From an uncultured Microcaldota archaeon (GTDB taxonomy: Archaea; Micrarchaeota; Micrarchaeia; Anstonellales; Bilamarchaeaceae), in contig CAILMQ010000031.1 in assembly GCA_903835385.1 (NCBI GenBank), positions 1-42,804 on the forward strand: 42,804 bases of DNA, read 5' to 3'. Every line of letters begins with the position of its first letter. Within the stretch, counting starts at the first letter, position 1. Made by a program: the position numbers and the translations under genes. This document shows, piece after piece, positions 6,351-16,500 of this stretch. The notes under the pieces are model-generated. The model did not search any database. It was not told the DNA's origin and was given only the letters and a program-made list of their open reading frames with translations.

Positions 6351-7100
6351 ATGGGCCGCATAGAAAAGCTTGTGGGAGAGTTGGATGATCCGGCACACAG
6401 GAGCTCCAGAAGGTATGCCGCCATAAGCCTCTGCCATGCGATTCAACAGGCAGAGGGGGCGGAGAGGGAGGACGTGGAAAGATGCGCCGTGGTACCGCTT
6501 TCCCGGCTACTTTCAGAAGTTGACACTGGGCTTCAGGCTGATGCCATAAAAGCGCTCCGGGCCGTGAAGGATAAGGGCATCAGCATAGACGCCGCGGTCC
6601 CGGCCATGGCGAAGGCGGCAGTGCGCAGCAAATCGAACTACGTACGGATTTTCGCCACGGAAATGATTGGTTCCCTGGTTGAAAGAATGCCGGAACTCGC
6701 GCCTGTCCTGCTGAAAGCCGTCCAGGACGAGGGCTTGGTCGTGGCAAGCAAAGCACTGTATCAGCTGGCAGGCGTCATAAGACGATGCGACGACAGAAGA
6801 AGGCTCGAGGACATGAGGGCGGAGCTCAACTATCCGGGAGAGGCGCGGCGGGCGAGGAGGGAGACGTGCCTCCGGGACCTGAAGGAGCTGAATGACAGAA
6901 AAGAGCGCAGGGCGATGAGAAAGGCCATCGGGCGAAGGTTTGGGGATGTACGAGAGACGGACGAGGCGAAGATAGTGAAGAAACTTATCACCATAAGAAT
7001 CTGCGAACTCGACCATCCGACCCTCAAACCGAAACGTCCGAGGCTAAAATTCTGGGATTTAGCCAAAAAATTGAGACTAAAGGCGAGCACGGCGCTTTGA
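6351..7100 (+). CDS. HEAT-like repeat protein, cytoplasmic
   Basis: A 249-residue all-helical protein. The first 165 residues consist of paired amphipathic helices of the HEAT/Armadillo type, for example LQADAIKALRAVKDKG, VRIFATEMIGSLVERM and VVASKALYQLAGVIRR. The C-terminal third is strongly basic (RRARRETCLRDLKELNDRKERRAMRKAIGRR). Such proteins are scaffolds for protein or nucleic-acid binding; no enzyme motif is seen. There is no signal peptide, unlike the HEAT proteins near 30 kb. GGGAG upstream supports the start. It converges with the 7115 gene, 14 bases away. Partner unknown. Confidence 0.7.
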   Translation: MGRIEKLVGELDDPAHRSSRRYAAISLCHAIQQAEGAEREDVERCAVVPLSRLLSEVDTGLQADAIKALRAVKDKGISIDAAVPAMAKAAVRSKSNYVRIFATEMIGSLVERMPELAPVLLKAVQDEGLVVASKALYQLAGVIRRCDDRRRLEDMRAELNYPGEARRARRETCLRDLKELNDRKERRAMRKAIGRRFGDVRETDEAKIVKKLITIRICELDHPTLKPKRPRLKFWDLAKKLRLKASTAL

Positions 7101-7114
7101 AAACAGGCGAACTC

Positions 7115-7456
7115 CTACCGCGCCCATTTGACCGATTTCCCAAGCGCGGACATGAACATGTCCCTGGCTTTTGCCGGGGCGTGGATGACGACGAACACCT
7201 TTTTAGCGCCGAAGAACAGGTCGAATACCACGCCATGGTCCGTGCACGTCTCGTGCCGGTCGGCATAATCCGACACGCGCTTGACCATGTGCCTGCCTGC
7301 TTCGGCGGTCTTCTCGATCTCGTGGCTGTAGCATACGTGCCCGAACGCCTTTTTCGTCAAATCGCCGAAGGATTTGAAGAAGTCCTGGTCCTTCGAGAAT
7401 ATGACGAAAGTGTAGTCTTTTTCGTTTCCCAGTCCGAAAACCTTGAGTTTGTTCAT
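7115..7456 (-). CDS. Hypothetical protein cotranscribed with beta-CASP nuclease
   Basis: A 113-residue soluble alpha/beta protein that begins MNKLKVFGLGNEKDYTFVIF. Its ATG immediately follows the stop codon of the upstream metallo-hydrolase (TGAATG), so the two are surely cotranscribed and probably translationally coupled. His and Cys residues in the middle (HVCYSHEIEKTAEAGRHM, DRHETCTDHG) could bind a metal, but I recognise no family. The arrangement hints at a role linked to the nuclease, which is inference only. Confidence 0.7.
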   Translation of the reverse strand: MNKLKVFGLGNEKDYTFVIFSKDQDFFKSFGDLTKKAFGHVCYSHEIEKTAEAGRHMVKRVSDYADRHETCTDHGVVFDLFFGAKKVFVVIHAPAKARDMFMSALGKSVKWAR

Positions 7457-8839
7457 TCACTTCAGCTCCACAGTTTCCCCTAGCACGGGCACATGGGTTT
7501 CGAAACCCAGCCCTTGCAGCGTTTTCTCCAGGCCAAGGGACGAGCTTTCCTCGCCATGGACTATGAACATCTTCTTTGGTCTTTCCTTGAACCCGCAGGC
7601 CCACCTCACCAGTTCCTTTGAATCCGCATGGGAGGAGAAGCTGTCTATCTGGCGCACCTCCGCCTTCACCGCGACCTCCATGCCCATCATCCTCACCACG
7701 TCCGCGCCCTCCAGGATGACCCTGCCCAGCGAGCCCTCGGCCTGGTATCCGACGAAAAGGAGCGTGTTCTCCGGCTTCCAGAGGTGGTATTTGAGATGGT
7801 ACCTTATGCGCCCGCCGGTGCACATGCCGTTGCCGGCGATTATCATGCAGGGCTTGGGATATTCGTTCATGGTCTGGGATTCCTGGGCGGTCCTCAGGTA
7901 TTTCAGGTTCCTGAAGCCGAACGGGTCCGTGAACTCCTTCCGCAGCCCCTGGCTGAAATAATTCATGTTCCTGCTGAAGATGCGGGTGGCGTCTATGGCG
8001 AGCGGGCTGTCCAGGAAAACGCTTTCCGCGGGCAATTCCCTGTCCCGGGCCATTCCATGGAGGTAATAGAGCAGCTCCTGGGTCCGCTCCACCGCGAAGG
8101 ACGGTATGAGGAGCTTGCCACCTTTCCTGAACGTCTCATCCACGACCTCGGAAAGCATGTCGCCGCGCGTCTTCACCGCGCTGTGGAGCCGGTCCCCGTA
8201 GGTGGATTCGATGAGCACGTAATCCGCGCCGCCTATGAGTGCGGGGTTGTCCAGCAGGGGCGTGTCCCACTGGCCCAGGTCCCCGGAGAACACGAGCCTG
8301 CGCGTCTTTCCGGCCTCGGTCGCAGAAAGCTCTATTATGGCCGAGCCCAGGATGTGCCCCGCGTTCCGGAACGTCATTTGCAGGCCGTCGCCGATGTTGC
8401 AGGGCGAGTCGTATGGGACCGGCCTGAACAGGCGGGACGCCGCCTGCACATCCCTGATGGTAAATAGCGGCTCCCTCGGCGGAAGCCCCATCCGCAGGCG
8501 CCGCTTGTTCTCGTGCATCGTGTCGTCCTCGTTCACGTGCGCGGAGTCCTCGAGCATGATTTTGGCCAGGTCTATGGTCGGGGGAGTCGCGATTATCCTG
8601 CCCCGGAAGCCCATCTTCACCAGTTTCGGGATAAGGCCGGAATGGTCGATGTGGGCATGAGTAAGAAGAAGGCAGGATATCTCCTTCGGCCTGAAGCCGA
8701 AGGGCTCGTAATTCAGGCGGTTTATGTCCTTCGCGCCCTGGAACATGCCGCAGTCTATGAGTATCTTCTTCCCCGCCGCTTCCAGCAGATAGCAGGAGCC
8801 GGTCACCATGCGGGCCGCCCCGTTGAACGTCAGCCTCAT
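7457..8839 (-). CDS. Beta-CASP metallo-hydrolase (CPSF/YSH1-like RNase)
   Basis: The start is set at 8839 (MRLTFNGAARMVTGSCYLLE), 144 bases inside the track ORF, because this is where the family begins and a TATA box lies 28 bases upstream. The 460-residue protein has the metallo-beta-lactamase metal site HAHIDHSG at residues 61-68. Downstream are typical beta-CASP features: GDLGQWDTPLL, ESTYGDR, IPSFAVERTQELLYYL, SGNGMCTGGRIRYHL in variant form (AGNGMCTGG), and a C-terminal SSHAD and FIVHGE. The family comprises zinc-dependent RNA endo- or exonucleases related to CPSF73. There is no N-terminal KH domain, so it is not the aCPSF1 type. It heads a two-gene operon. Confidence 0.9.
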   Translation of the reverse strand: MRLTFNGAARMVTGSCYLLEAAGKKILIDCGMFQGAKDINRLNYEPFGFRPKEISCLLLTHAHIDHSGLIPKLVKMGFRGRIIATPPTIDLAKIMLEDSAHVNEDDTMHENKRRLRMGLPPREPLFTIRDVQAASRLFRPVPYDSPCNIGDGLQMTFRNAGHILGSAIIELSATEAGKTRRLVFSGDLGQWDTPLLDNPALIGGADYVLIESTYGDRLHSAVKTRGDMLSEVVDETFRKGGKLLIPSFAVERTQELLYYLHGMARDRELPAESVFLDSPLAIDATRIFSRNMNYFSQGLRKEFTDPFGFRNLKYLRTAQESQTMNEYPKPCMIIAGNGMCTGGRIRYHLKYHLWKPENTLLFVGYQAEGSLGRVILEGADVVRMMGMEVAVKAEVRQIDSFSSHADSKELVRWACGFKERPKKMFIVHGEESSSLGLEKTLQGLGFETHVPVLGETVELK

Positions 8840-8863
8840 ATTCTTACTTTCTAATCTCCGCCC

Positions 8864-8870
8864 ATTATAA
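8864..8870. promoter_or_regulatory. Near-palindromic TATA box between divergent genes
   Basis: ATTATAA (minus strand TTATAAT) is centred 28 bases upstream of the nuclease start at 8839. On the plus strand it would place a transcript start near 8893, just ahead of GAGGGAGG (8895-8902), the ribosome site of the protease at 8913. One element may serve both directions. Confidence 0.45.
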
Positions 8871-8912
8871 GCATTGCGGGCGAGTGTTTTCGATGAGGGA
8901 GGCGTATTGTCT

Positions 8913-11900
8913 ATGGAAAAATCCCCTATAATCCTTATCATGCTGGTACTTTCCTTCAGCACCACCATTTTTGCACTGTCCAATCCCGCGGCGGTTTATT
9001 GCAACGAGATGAACAGCGAGTTCGGCGGCTATTCATACATGGTGCAAAACGATGTTGATTCAAACGAATACGGGATTTGCACGATGCCCGACGGAACGCA
9101 GTGCGATGCCTGGGCTTTCCTGAATGGCGAATGCGGCGGGAATTTCTCCTATTGCGCAAACAGCGGCTACGCGATTGCAACGGTATCGAATGGCGATTCC
9201 GAATATGCCGCCTGCATCCTGCCAGGCGGGTCCGGCGTTCCCAGCCAAATCCCCGTAGTAAAAATGATGAATCTGACCGGAAAACTCGGCAACAGCATAA
9301 CCCCCGCGGCCGTGGAGGCGCAGTTGAGCCAAATGGCCGGCGGGATGGAATCGGAATCGCAGCCCGCCCAGTCCTCGTACAACGCGACTGATTTTTCCTC
9401 CTGGGATTGGAGGGCCCCTCCGGAAGGCACTGCCTACGCGGCGTCTAATTTCCCGTATTTCGACGATTCCATGGGCTGGATGACTTCGATTAAGGACCAG
9501 CTGAGTTGCAGCAGCTGCTGGGCTTTTGGAACCCTCGGCTCGATGGAAGCCAAGTATGACATTGTCATGAACGAGTCCAGGCTCAAGCCAGACCTGTCGG
9601 AACAGGACGAGGTATCCTGCGATAATAGTTGCTACTACGACTATGGCGGCTATTGGGTTTGCCAGGGCGGCTGCGGTGGCGGATGGCCGAACGTCTCGTT
9701 ATGGAATATCCAGTACAACGGCGGCGTGGTTGATGAAAGCTGTTTTCCGTACACCGCAGGCAACGACGCCTGTTCGGACGCGTGCTCCGACCATTCGGAC
9801 AGGAATTGGAGCATAACCGGCTTCCAAAGCGCCATGCACGTGACCGACGCGGGGCTGGAACAGATGCTTGTGGACAACGGCCCGGTCATTCTCCTGGTTG
9901 ATGCCCGCACGTGGGATTCGTACAGCGGCGGGATACTGGGATGCACCCAGTACTACTCGGGCATGGACCATGTCGTGACCCTGGTCGGCTACAACGACAC
10001 AGGGAACCCGAGCACGAGCTACTGGATAATAAAGAACAGCTGGGGGGCCAACTGGGGCGAGGAAGGCTATATCAGGGTGAAATTCGATTGCGATTCCATC
10101 GGCTATTGGACTTATTATCCGGAAAGCGTCACGCCGCCGGATTTCAGGCCGACCATAGTGGTGAACGCGCCGACGGAGGACACGGTTGCCACGGACGGCC
10201 CTGTTTCGTTCAATTTTACGGTCAATAACAGGATTTTCCCGGCCTCCATATGCGACCTGATTGTCAATGGCGCAATTGCCAATACGACTTTGGCAAACAG
10301 CGGCAGCGACACTGTGATGTGTTACCAGCTGCCGCTCGGGACACGGAATAATTGGAGCATAAGGTGCTGGGAAACCGGATTCGGGATTGTCGGCTCCTCA
10401 CAAACGCAGAACCTGACCACGCCTTTCGTCTTGATACGAAGCCCTTCGAACGCCTCGTACAACGCCGCTTCGATTGCCCTTGATTACACGGTTGCCAGCC
10501 AGGACGCCTGCTGGTATTCGCTGGATGGCAATCCGAATGTCATTCTTCCCGGCTGTGGCAATACGACGCTAAATTCGCTTTCGGATGGAAGCCATTCCAT
10601 TTTTGTCTATGAGAACGATACCGAAGGCACTGCCCACCATGGCGATGTAAGCTTCACGATAGACACTGCCGCCCCGGCTGTAACCCTCAACTCCCCGGCC
10701 GACTTATTCGTATCAAACTCCTCCACGGCCGCATTCGCTTTCACTCCAACAGACAACCTGGCCCAAACAATGGGCTGCTCCATTTTCCTTGACGGAATCC
10801 TGAACCAGACCAACTCTTCGGTGGCGAACAACACCGCGGCCAGGTTCACAATTCAAGGCATGGCAGACGGAAGCCACTCATGGTACGTGCAGTGCACGGA
10901 CAACGCCAATAACATGGGTACAAGCGCAACCCGCAGTTTCACAATAGACACTGCCGCTCCGCTCGTGACCCTCAATTCACCCGCCAATCACTCAATGTCC
11001 AATTCATCCACGGTCGCCTTCAATTTCACGGCAATAAACGACCAATACGGGACAATGGGCTGCTCCATTTTCCTTGACGGAATCCTGAACCAGACCAACT
11101 CTTCGGTGGCGAACAACACCGCGGCCAGGTTCACAATTCAAGGCATGGCGGATGGAAGCCACTCATGGTACATACTGTGCTATGACGGCGCCAATAATAA
11201 GGGCACCAGCGAGACCAGGGACTTCATGATAGCCCTGACCCCCTTGCTTACAAGCCTCAGCCTCAATGCCAGTGGCATAAACAACCTCACGACCGACAAT
11301 CTCACGTGCAACTACGCCATGAACAGCTTCGCGACTGCGGCGGGAGTGTCCTGGTACAGGAACGGGGCCCCTGCCATGGCGCTGTACCTGCCGTTTGAAG
11401 GCAACTCGTCCAATGCATTGCTGGATTATTCCGGAAATGGGATCAACGGAATGAATTCGGGGGCAGTATGGAATTCAACTGCGGGTCATGAGGGCAATGG
11501 CGCTTTCCTGTTCAATGGCAGTGCCCGTTATGTCAATCTGGGCTCTCCGGCTTCTTTGAACTTCACCGGGTTTGCGAATTTCACTATAACAGCGTGGGTG
11601 AACGTGGCGGGCGGCGCAGGCACGAACAGGCCGATTCTGTGCAAGGGCGACCACCAGTACTGCCTGAAACCGGATACCGCCAATATGCTTGAATTATGTG
11701 TTTATGATACGGCCTGGAGATGCGCCGTTTCAAACGCCGCTCTGTCCACCGGGCAATGGTATTTCCTGGTTGGAAGGACGAACGGCTCGGAAGTCTCGCT
11801 TTGGGTGAACGGCGTGAAGCAAAGCACCACGGCAACGCATTCTGGAATCACGGCTGATGCCTACAACGTCACCATAGGAAGGGACGACCAGAACCCAACG

Positions 11901-12641
11901 CGCCTGTTCAATGGCACCATTGATGAAATCAGGGTGTATAACAAGACACTCTCGGCCGCGGAAATAGTGGCGCTTTACCAGAACAAGGCGAATCTCCTGG
12001 TCTCGGACGAGACCTCCAACCGGGACGTGTGGCAATGCCGCGTCACCCCATTCTCCTCAAGCGCCGCCGGTTCCACGGGCATATCGAACAGCCTCGTGGT
12101 GGGCGGCCCGCCGGCCGTGACCCTCAATTCGCCCGCCAACCTTTCACTTTTCAACGTCTCAAGCGTAACCTTCAACTTCACTGCGATAACCAATCAATAC
12201 GGGACAATGAACTGCTCCATCTTCCTTGACGGAGCCCTGAATCGGACCAACGCCTCGACAATCAACAACACCGCGACCAGGTTCACAATTCAAGGCATGG
12301 CGGACAGAAGCCACTCCTGGTATGTGCAGTGCAGGGACGGCATGAACATCACGGGCACCAGCATGGCGAGGAACTTCACCACGGACACGAAGGCGCCCGG
12401 CCTGTCAATCATTTCTCCGCTCAGTTCCACTTACAATGTTTCAACCCTGCTCCTGAACATCTCGGCATCCGACCCGCATCTGGGCAGGGTATGGTATAAC
12501 AGCGGGTCGGGGAACGTAACCTACACCAACCCAGTTAACCTGACGTTTTGCGACGGCTCACATACCATCTATGCCTGGGCGAACGACACCTTCGGGAACA
12601 TGAATAGCACCAAGGTCAGTTTCAAGATACACACGCACTAG
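8913..12641 (+). CDS. Giant secreted papain-family protease with DUF333 domain
   Basis: The start is ATG 8913 (MEKSPIILIMLVLSFSTTIFA), not the TTG at 8874; GGGAGG lies ten bases upstream and this gives a clean signal peptide. The 1242 residues contain a DUF333 domain (about 24-80, NPAAVYC...PDGTQCDAWAF), then a C1A papain domain (about 165-400) with oxyanion Gln196, catalytic Cys202 (CSSCWAFG), His353 (MDHVV) and Asn375 (KNSWG), all intact. Several beta-sandwich repeats follow (CSIFLDGILNQTN, GSHSWYVQC), with a LamG-like lectin fold near residues 822-1020 (LYLPFEGN...GTIDEIRVYNKTL). Asn-x-Ser/Thr sites are very frequent. No membrane anchor at the C-terminus. It probably degrades extracellular protein or processes surface layers; the target is unknown. 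A longer paralogue faces it at 19565. Confidence 0.9.
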   Translation: MEKSPIILIMLVLSFSTTIFALSNPAAVYCNEMNSEFGGYSYMVQNDVDSNEYGICTMPDGTQCDAWAFLNGECGGNFSYCANSGYAIATVSNGDSEYAACILPGGSGVPSQIPVVKMMNLTGKLGNSITPAAVEAQLSQMAGGMESESQPAQSSYNATDFSSWDWRAPPEGTAYAASNFPYFDDSMGWMTSIKDQLSCSSCWAFGTLGSMEAKYDIVMNESRLKPDLSEQDEVSCDNSCYYDYGGYWVCQGGCGGGWPNVSLWNIQYNGGVVDESCFPYTAGNDACSDACSDHSDRNWSITGFQSAMHVTDAGLEQMLVDNGPVILLVDARTWDSYSGGILGCTQYYSGMDHVVTLVGYNDTGNPSTSYWIIKNSWGANWGEEGYIRVKFDCDSIGYWTYYPESVTPPDFRPTIVVNAPTEDTVATDGPVSFNFTVNNRIFPASICDLIVNGAIANTTLANSGSDTVMCYQLPLGTRNNWSIRCWETGFGIVGSSQTQNLTTPFVLIRSPSNASYNAASIALDYTVASQDACWYSLDGNPNVILPGCGNTTLNSLSDGSHSIFVYENDTEGTAHHGDVSFTIDTAAPAVTLNSPADLFVSNSSTAAFAFTPTDNLAQTMGCSIFLDGILNQTNSSVANNTAARFTIQGMADGSHSWYVQCTDNANNMGTSATRSFTIDTAAPLVTLNSPANHSMSNSSTVAFNFTAINDQYGTMGCSIFLDGILNQTNSSVANNTAARFTIQGMADGSHSWYILCYDGANNKGTSETRDFMIALTPLLTSLSLNASGINNLTTDNLTCNYAMNSFATAAGVSWYRNGAPAMALYLPFEGNSSNALLDYSGNGINGMNSGAVWNSTAGHEGNGAFLFNGSARYVNLGSPASLNFTGFANFTITAWVNVAGGAGTNRPILCKGDHQYCLKPDTANMLELCVYDTAWRCAVSNAALSTGQWYFLVGRTNGSEVSLWVNGVKQSTTATHSGITADAYNVTIGRDDQNPTRLFNGTIDEIRVYNKTLSAAEIVALYQNKANLLVSDETSNRDVWQCRVTPFSSSAAGSTGISNSLVVGGPPAVTLNSPANLSLFNVSSVTFNFTAITNQYGTMNCSIFLDGALNRTNASTINNTATRFTIQGMADRSHSWYVQCRDGMNITGTSMARNFTTDTKAPGLSIISPLSSTYNVSTLLLNISASDPHLGRVWYNSGSGNVTYTNPVNLTFCDGSHTIYAWANDTFGNMNSTKVSFKIHTH
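10767..10886 (+). repeat. 120-base intragenic repeat, copy A
   Basis: This segment matches 11052-11171 with only two mismatches over 120 bases. It encodes one beta-sandwich repeat of the protease. The near-identity at nucleotide level implies a recent duplication or gene conversion. Confidence 0.9.
11052..11171 (+). repeat. 120-base intragenic repeat, copy B
   Basis: This is the second copy of the segment at 10767-10886, offset by 285 bases (95 codons, one module). A third, more diverged copy lies around 12199-12330. Confidence 0.9.
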
Positions 12642-12659
12642 CGGCTGCATTCATGCCAA

Positions 12660-13454
12660 CTAACCCCTTTTCATGCCAGCGAGGCTTTTGACTTCGAACG
12701 AGCCGTCTTCCTTTACCGAGGCACTGAACTGGCCGGCGTATTGCTGATTGAAGAATTTGGTGACCGCTTGTGCTTCCTGCTTCGTGTTTATCTCATCTTT
12801 GATGGTCCCGCCCCCCAAATTTCTGGACCTGTATATTTGCGTGGCGACGAGTTCGACGTTGAGAACGTTCACCTTGCTCCCTTCCGCAGAGGCGAACAAT
12901 CTGCCATCGGACTGCTTGTTCACGGCCTTGGCAACCGCCTCGGCCTCCTGCCTGGTGCTCGTATCATCGCTAATGGTCCGGGTCGCGTGCCTGTTCGCGG
13001 CTTCGGAGACGCTTTTGGCAAGGCCGTTCACATCCAACGCCCTGACCGTGCCGTCTTTATCTACCGAAGCCATGAATCCGCTTTCCTTCAGTCTCGCGGC
13101 TACTCCCACGGCCCCCTGATAGTTGTCAATGAGCCTGGTGGCATAATGAGCATTGCGTATGCGGTCCGTCATATCGCTGACAATGGCGTTGGCGTTCAAT
13201 ACCCTGAGGTCGCCACCTTTCATTACTGCCGTTATATACTGGCCCGGGCGTCCCGCGTTTAACGTATCGCCGACTCTTTTCGCCTCCTTCGCGTCGCCGA
13301 TTTTCACAATCACGGGTTTGGCATTCCCGCTCACGGAGTTTTGAATCGCGGGGATGGTTTTGTCCAAATCAATCGCCCTGGGAAAGCCGGGTTTCCAGGC
13401 CGGCGCCAGAGCCGTCCCTTCTTCCCGTTTTCCCTGCATCGGTGCGAATGCCAT
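12660..13454 (-). CDS. Tandem alpha-beta repeat protein between the two proteases
   Basis: The start is taken at 13454 (MAFAPMQGKREE) because GGTGGTCACG-ATG repeats the ribosome-site arrangement GGTGGGAACG-ATG of the gene at 33637; ATG 13466 is an alternative. The 264-residue product has four diverged copies of a module of about 50 residues. Each is a helix of the type TKQEAQAVTKFFNQ followed by a beta-hairpin of the type FSASVKEDGSFEVKSL. They begin near residues 50, 104, 158 and 216. The fold guess resembles SPOR-like modules, but this is inference. No signal peptide is evident. It lies on the strand of the 2018-residue protease, 54 bases after it, with its own TATA box. Function unknown. 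Confidence 0.7.
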   Translation of the reverse strand: MAFAPMQGKREEGTALAPAWKPGFPRAIDLDKTIPAIQNSVSGNAKPVIVKIGDAKEAKRVGDTLNAGRPGQYITAVMKGGDLRVLNANAIVSDMTDRIRNAHYATRLIDNYQGAVGVAARLKESGFMASVDKDGTVRALDVNGLAKSVSEAANRHATRTISDDTSTRQEAEAVAKAVNKQSDGRLFASAEGSKVNVLNVELVATQIYRSRNLGGGTIKDEINTKQEAQAVTKFFNQQYAGQFSASVKEDGSFEVKSLAGMKRG

Positions 13455-13484
13455 CGTGACCACCATGGATCATATGGTTGTAGG

Positions 13485-13492
13485 TTTTATAA
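13485..13492 (-). promoter_or_regulatory. TATA box for tandem-repeat protein gene
   Basis: The minus strand reads TTATAAAA, about 34 bases before ATG 13454. It predicts a leader of a few bases that holds GGTGGTC, so the gene can be transcribed independently of the protease upstream. Confidence 0.5.
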
Positions 13493-13508
13493 CCTCTTGG
13501 CTGCCGGT

Positions 13509-16500
13509 TCACGAGGGCCTGGACTGCTTGGCTCCGGAGACGACCCATTTGCTGTTGTTCAGCTGCATCTGGTAGCTCTGGTTTATCCACTGCGCGCTCC
13601 TGGCCACGTTGGACAGCTCCACCTCGTCGATGGTGCCGTTGAAGGTGCAGTTCGTCTGGCTGTTCCCCGCGTAGGCGATCCTCATGGGCGTGGCGTAATA
13701 GGTTATGTTCCCGGACACCGCAGAGGAGTTCGCGGACAGCGCGCCGTCTATGTATACCTTCACGGGGCTGCCCGAGTTCCAGGTCATGGCCAGGTAATGC
13801 CACCCGTTCAGGCTGATGCTGCCCGCTGTGATCGCCCGGTCGGTCCCGTTGACGGTGACCCCGGCCAAGATGTTCCTCCCGTTGCCGTTCTGCTCTATGG
13901 CGTAGGAGATGTACGGTGCCACGTTGGTGAGGGGGGTCTTGGACACGATTTTCGCGTAGTTGGTGTTGCTATTGGCCCAGTACACCCACGCCGAGACCGT
14001 GATCGCGGCCGCCGGCTCGATGCTGCTCGAGCGGCTCACGTTGACGAAATTGCCTGTCTTGTTGAATTTGAGGCTGCCGTCTATCTTCCCGGCGACCTGC
14101 TGGGACAGTGTCATGGAGCCGTTCGTGACACCGTTGTTGCCGTTCTGGGTGCTGTCCTTCATCTGCGGCGCGGTCCCGGCCGGATTCTGGCTCATGTGCC
14201 ATACGCCCCCGAACGTCGAACCCCAGACACCGCTGGCGTTCTGGCCGGAGCCCACCGCCGTGTTGTTCTTGAAATAGACCGATACCGTGGTGTTCCCGGC
14301 GTTGAGGCTCGGGATGTTGATCCAGATAGTGGCGTTCGACGAGGTGTAATTCTCTATCTCGTATGCCAATGGCGCTCCGCCGGAGTTGCATGCCGCCCCG
14401 TAGAACCTCAGGTCCGAATAGTTGGCCAGCATGTCCGTATCATGCGCCAGGCTGACCAGCGCCGGGAAGTTCGCCTGGCTGGAGCCGCTGATTATGGTCA
14501 TGTTCTTGCACCTGTCGAACGATGAGTTGGCCCAGGAGCCGGGTGAGGACACGTTTATCGTGAAGCTCCTTGTCGCCGATGCTCCGGTATTGTTCGCATT
14601 GTCCCTGCACGCCACGTACCAGGCGTGGTTCCCGTTGGCGATGCCGCTGGTATTGAACATCGCCGAGGTGTTGCTGTTCACCGACGGATTGGTCTGGATG
14701 AGCGCTCCGTCCAGGAATATGGAGCAGCTCATCACCTGGGCCAGGTTGTCAATGGCAGTGAAGTTGAACGCCGCGCTCGAAGTGTTGAATGCCGAGGCGT
14801 TGGCCGGAGAGTTCAGAGCCACTGCCGGAGCGGTGGTGTCCACCGTGAAGCTCCTGGCCGCTGAGGAACCCGCATTGTTGGAGCGGTCCCTGCACGCCAC
14901 ATACCAGGCATGGACCCCGTCCGGTATCCCTGAAACCAAGAACACCGTATTTGTGGCGTTCTGGACGGATGCATTGGTCTGAGCCTGCACGCCGTCCAGG
15001 AAGATGGAGCAGTTCATCGTGCCACTCACCGCATCAGTCGCATTGAAGCTGAATCTCATGTTCGAGACATTGCTGAGGGCTCCGGATGCCGGTGCGGCGA
15101 GGCTGACCACCGGAACGGATGCGGTCCCCCGGAGTATCCCGTAGCTCCCCGGGACCAGGTTGGTGAGCGACAGGGTGTTCGAAGCGGTGTTGGGAGTGTT
15201 GTTCAGCATGACCCAGCCGCTGTAGTTGTACTTCCAGAGCGCGAAACCGGTTTCGTTATATCCGGTCGCTTCCGCATCGGTCCAGCTCCACGTTATGGAA
15301 TCGATGGATACCTGGTCGTTGATTGTAGTGATGTTCACGAACTTCTGGGCGAACGGACCCTGCCCGGACGGAGGGGATGAGGGATTGCCGGTCCAGGTTA
15401 TGCCATAGGCTTCGTTGAGAGACAGGCTGTCGGTGATGGAGAGGTTGGTGTAGTTCTGCATGCTGCCTGAAGGGTTGTCGAAGATTAGGTTGGAGGAGTT
15501 CAATGCCATCTGGGGACCGGCATCGTATTGCATCCGCATATCCAGATTGTTCTTGAAGAAGTGCATCCCCTGCATTATCGTCAGAACGGTGTTGTGCACC
15601 AGCAAACCGGTATTGGAGTTGTTGAATGCGGCGTCGTTAGAAAGCTGATTGGAACTGCTGTTGTCCAGATAGAAGCCGTAGGCTCCGGACGAGTTGTCGC
15701 CCGTCAGATTGTTGTTGTTGCTCTGGTAGAGATAGAAGCTGATACCCGAGCTCGTTTTTGCGACGGAATTGAGGACTGTGTTGTTGGAGGTGGATATGAG
15801 GAAAATGGCAGGGTATGTTATGGAGGCTCCGGTGGAGTTGATGATGGTGTTGTTTGATCCCGCGTACAGGTAGATGCCGTAGCTCGAGTTGGATGCCCCA
15901 GTGGAGTTGATGATGGTGTTGTTGGAGCATGAGTAGAGCATGATGGCGGGGGATGAATTGGAGATTGCGACGGAGTTGGCGAGCACAACGTTGGGGCTCG
16001 AGTAGAGGAAGATGCCGTAGCCCGAGTTGGATGCCCCAGTGGAGTTGATGATGGTGTTGTTGGGGCTGAATGACAGGTAAGCGCCATACCCGGAATTGGC
16101 GGTCCAGATGGAATTCGCGATGGTGTTGTCGGAGCTGTCGGAGAGGTAGATGCCGTAACCCGTATCAGTGGTTACGGTTGAGTTGATGATGGCGTCGTTG
16201 GAGCTCCGGTAGAGGTAGACGTCGACGCCCGCGCTGGAGTTCGCGGCGGAGTTCACGATCGTGCTGTTGGGGCTTGAGTAAAGGTAGAAGCCGTAATAGG
16301 TATTGTTGTTGGCGTTGTCGCCCGTGAGGGTGTTGTTGGAGCCCAAATAGAGTTCGAATCCGGTATTCAGGTTCCCGGAGGCGCTATCGTTCGCGAGCAT
16401 GTTGTTGCTGGAGCCGGAATACAGGACGAAGCCGGTATACCCGTTCCCGGAGGCGCTATCGTTCGCGAGCATGTTGTTCGCCGAGTTGGTATAGAGGTAG

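Noticed and set aside
13341-14525. 394-aa plus-strand ORF
   Set aside because: Antisense to the 2018-residue protease, whose domains are unmistakable. The ORF's Val/Arg/Gly/His-rich composition is typical of a shadow frame.
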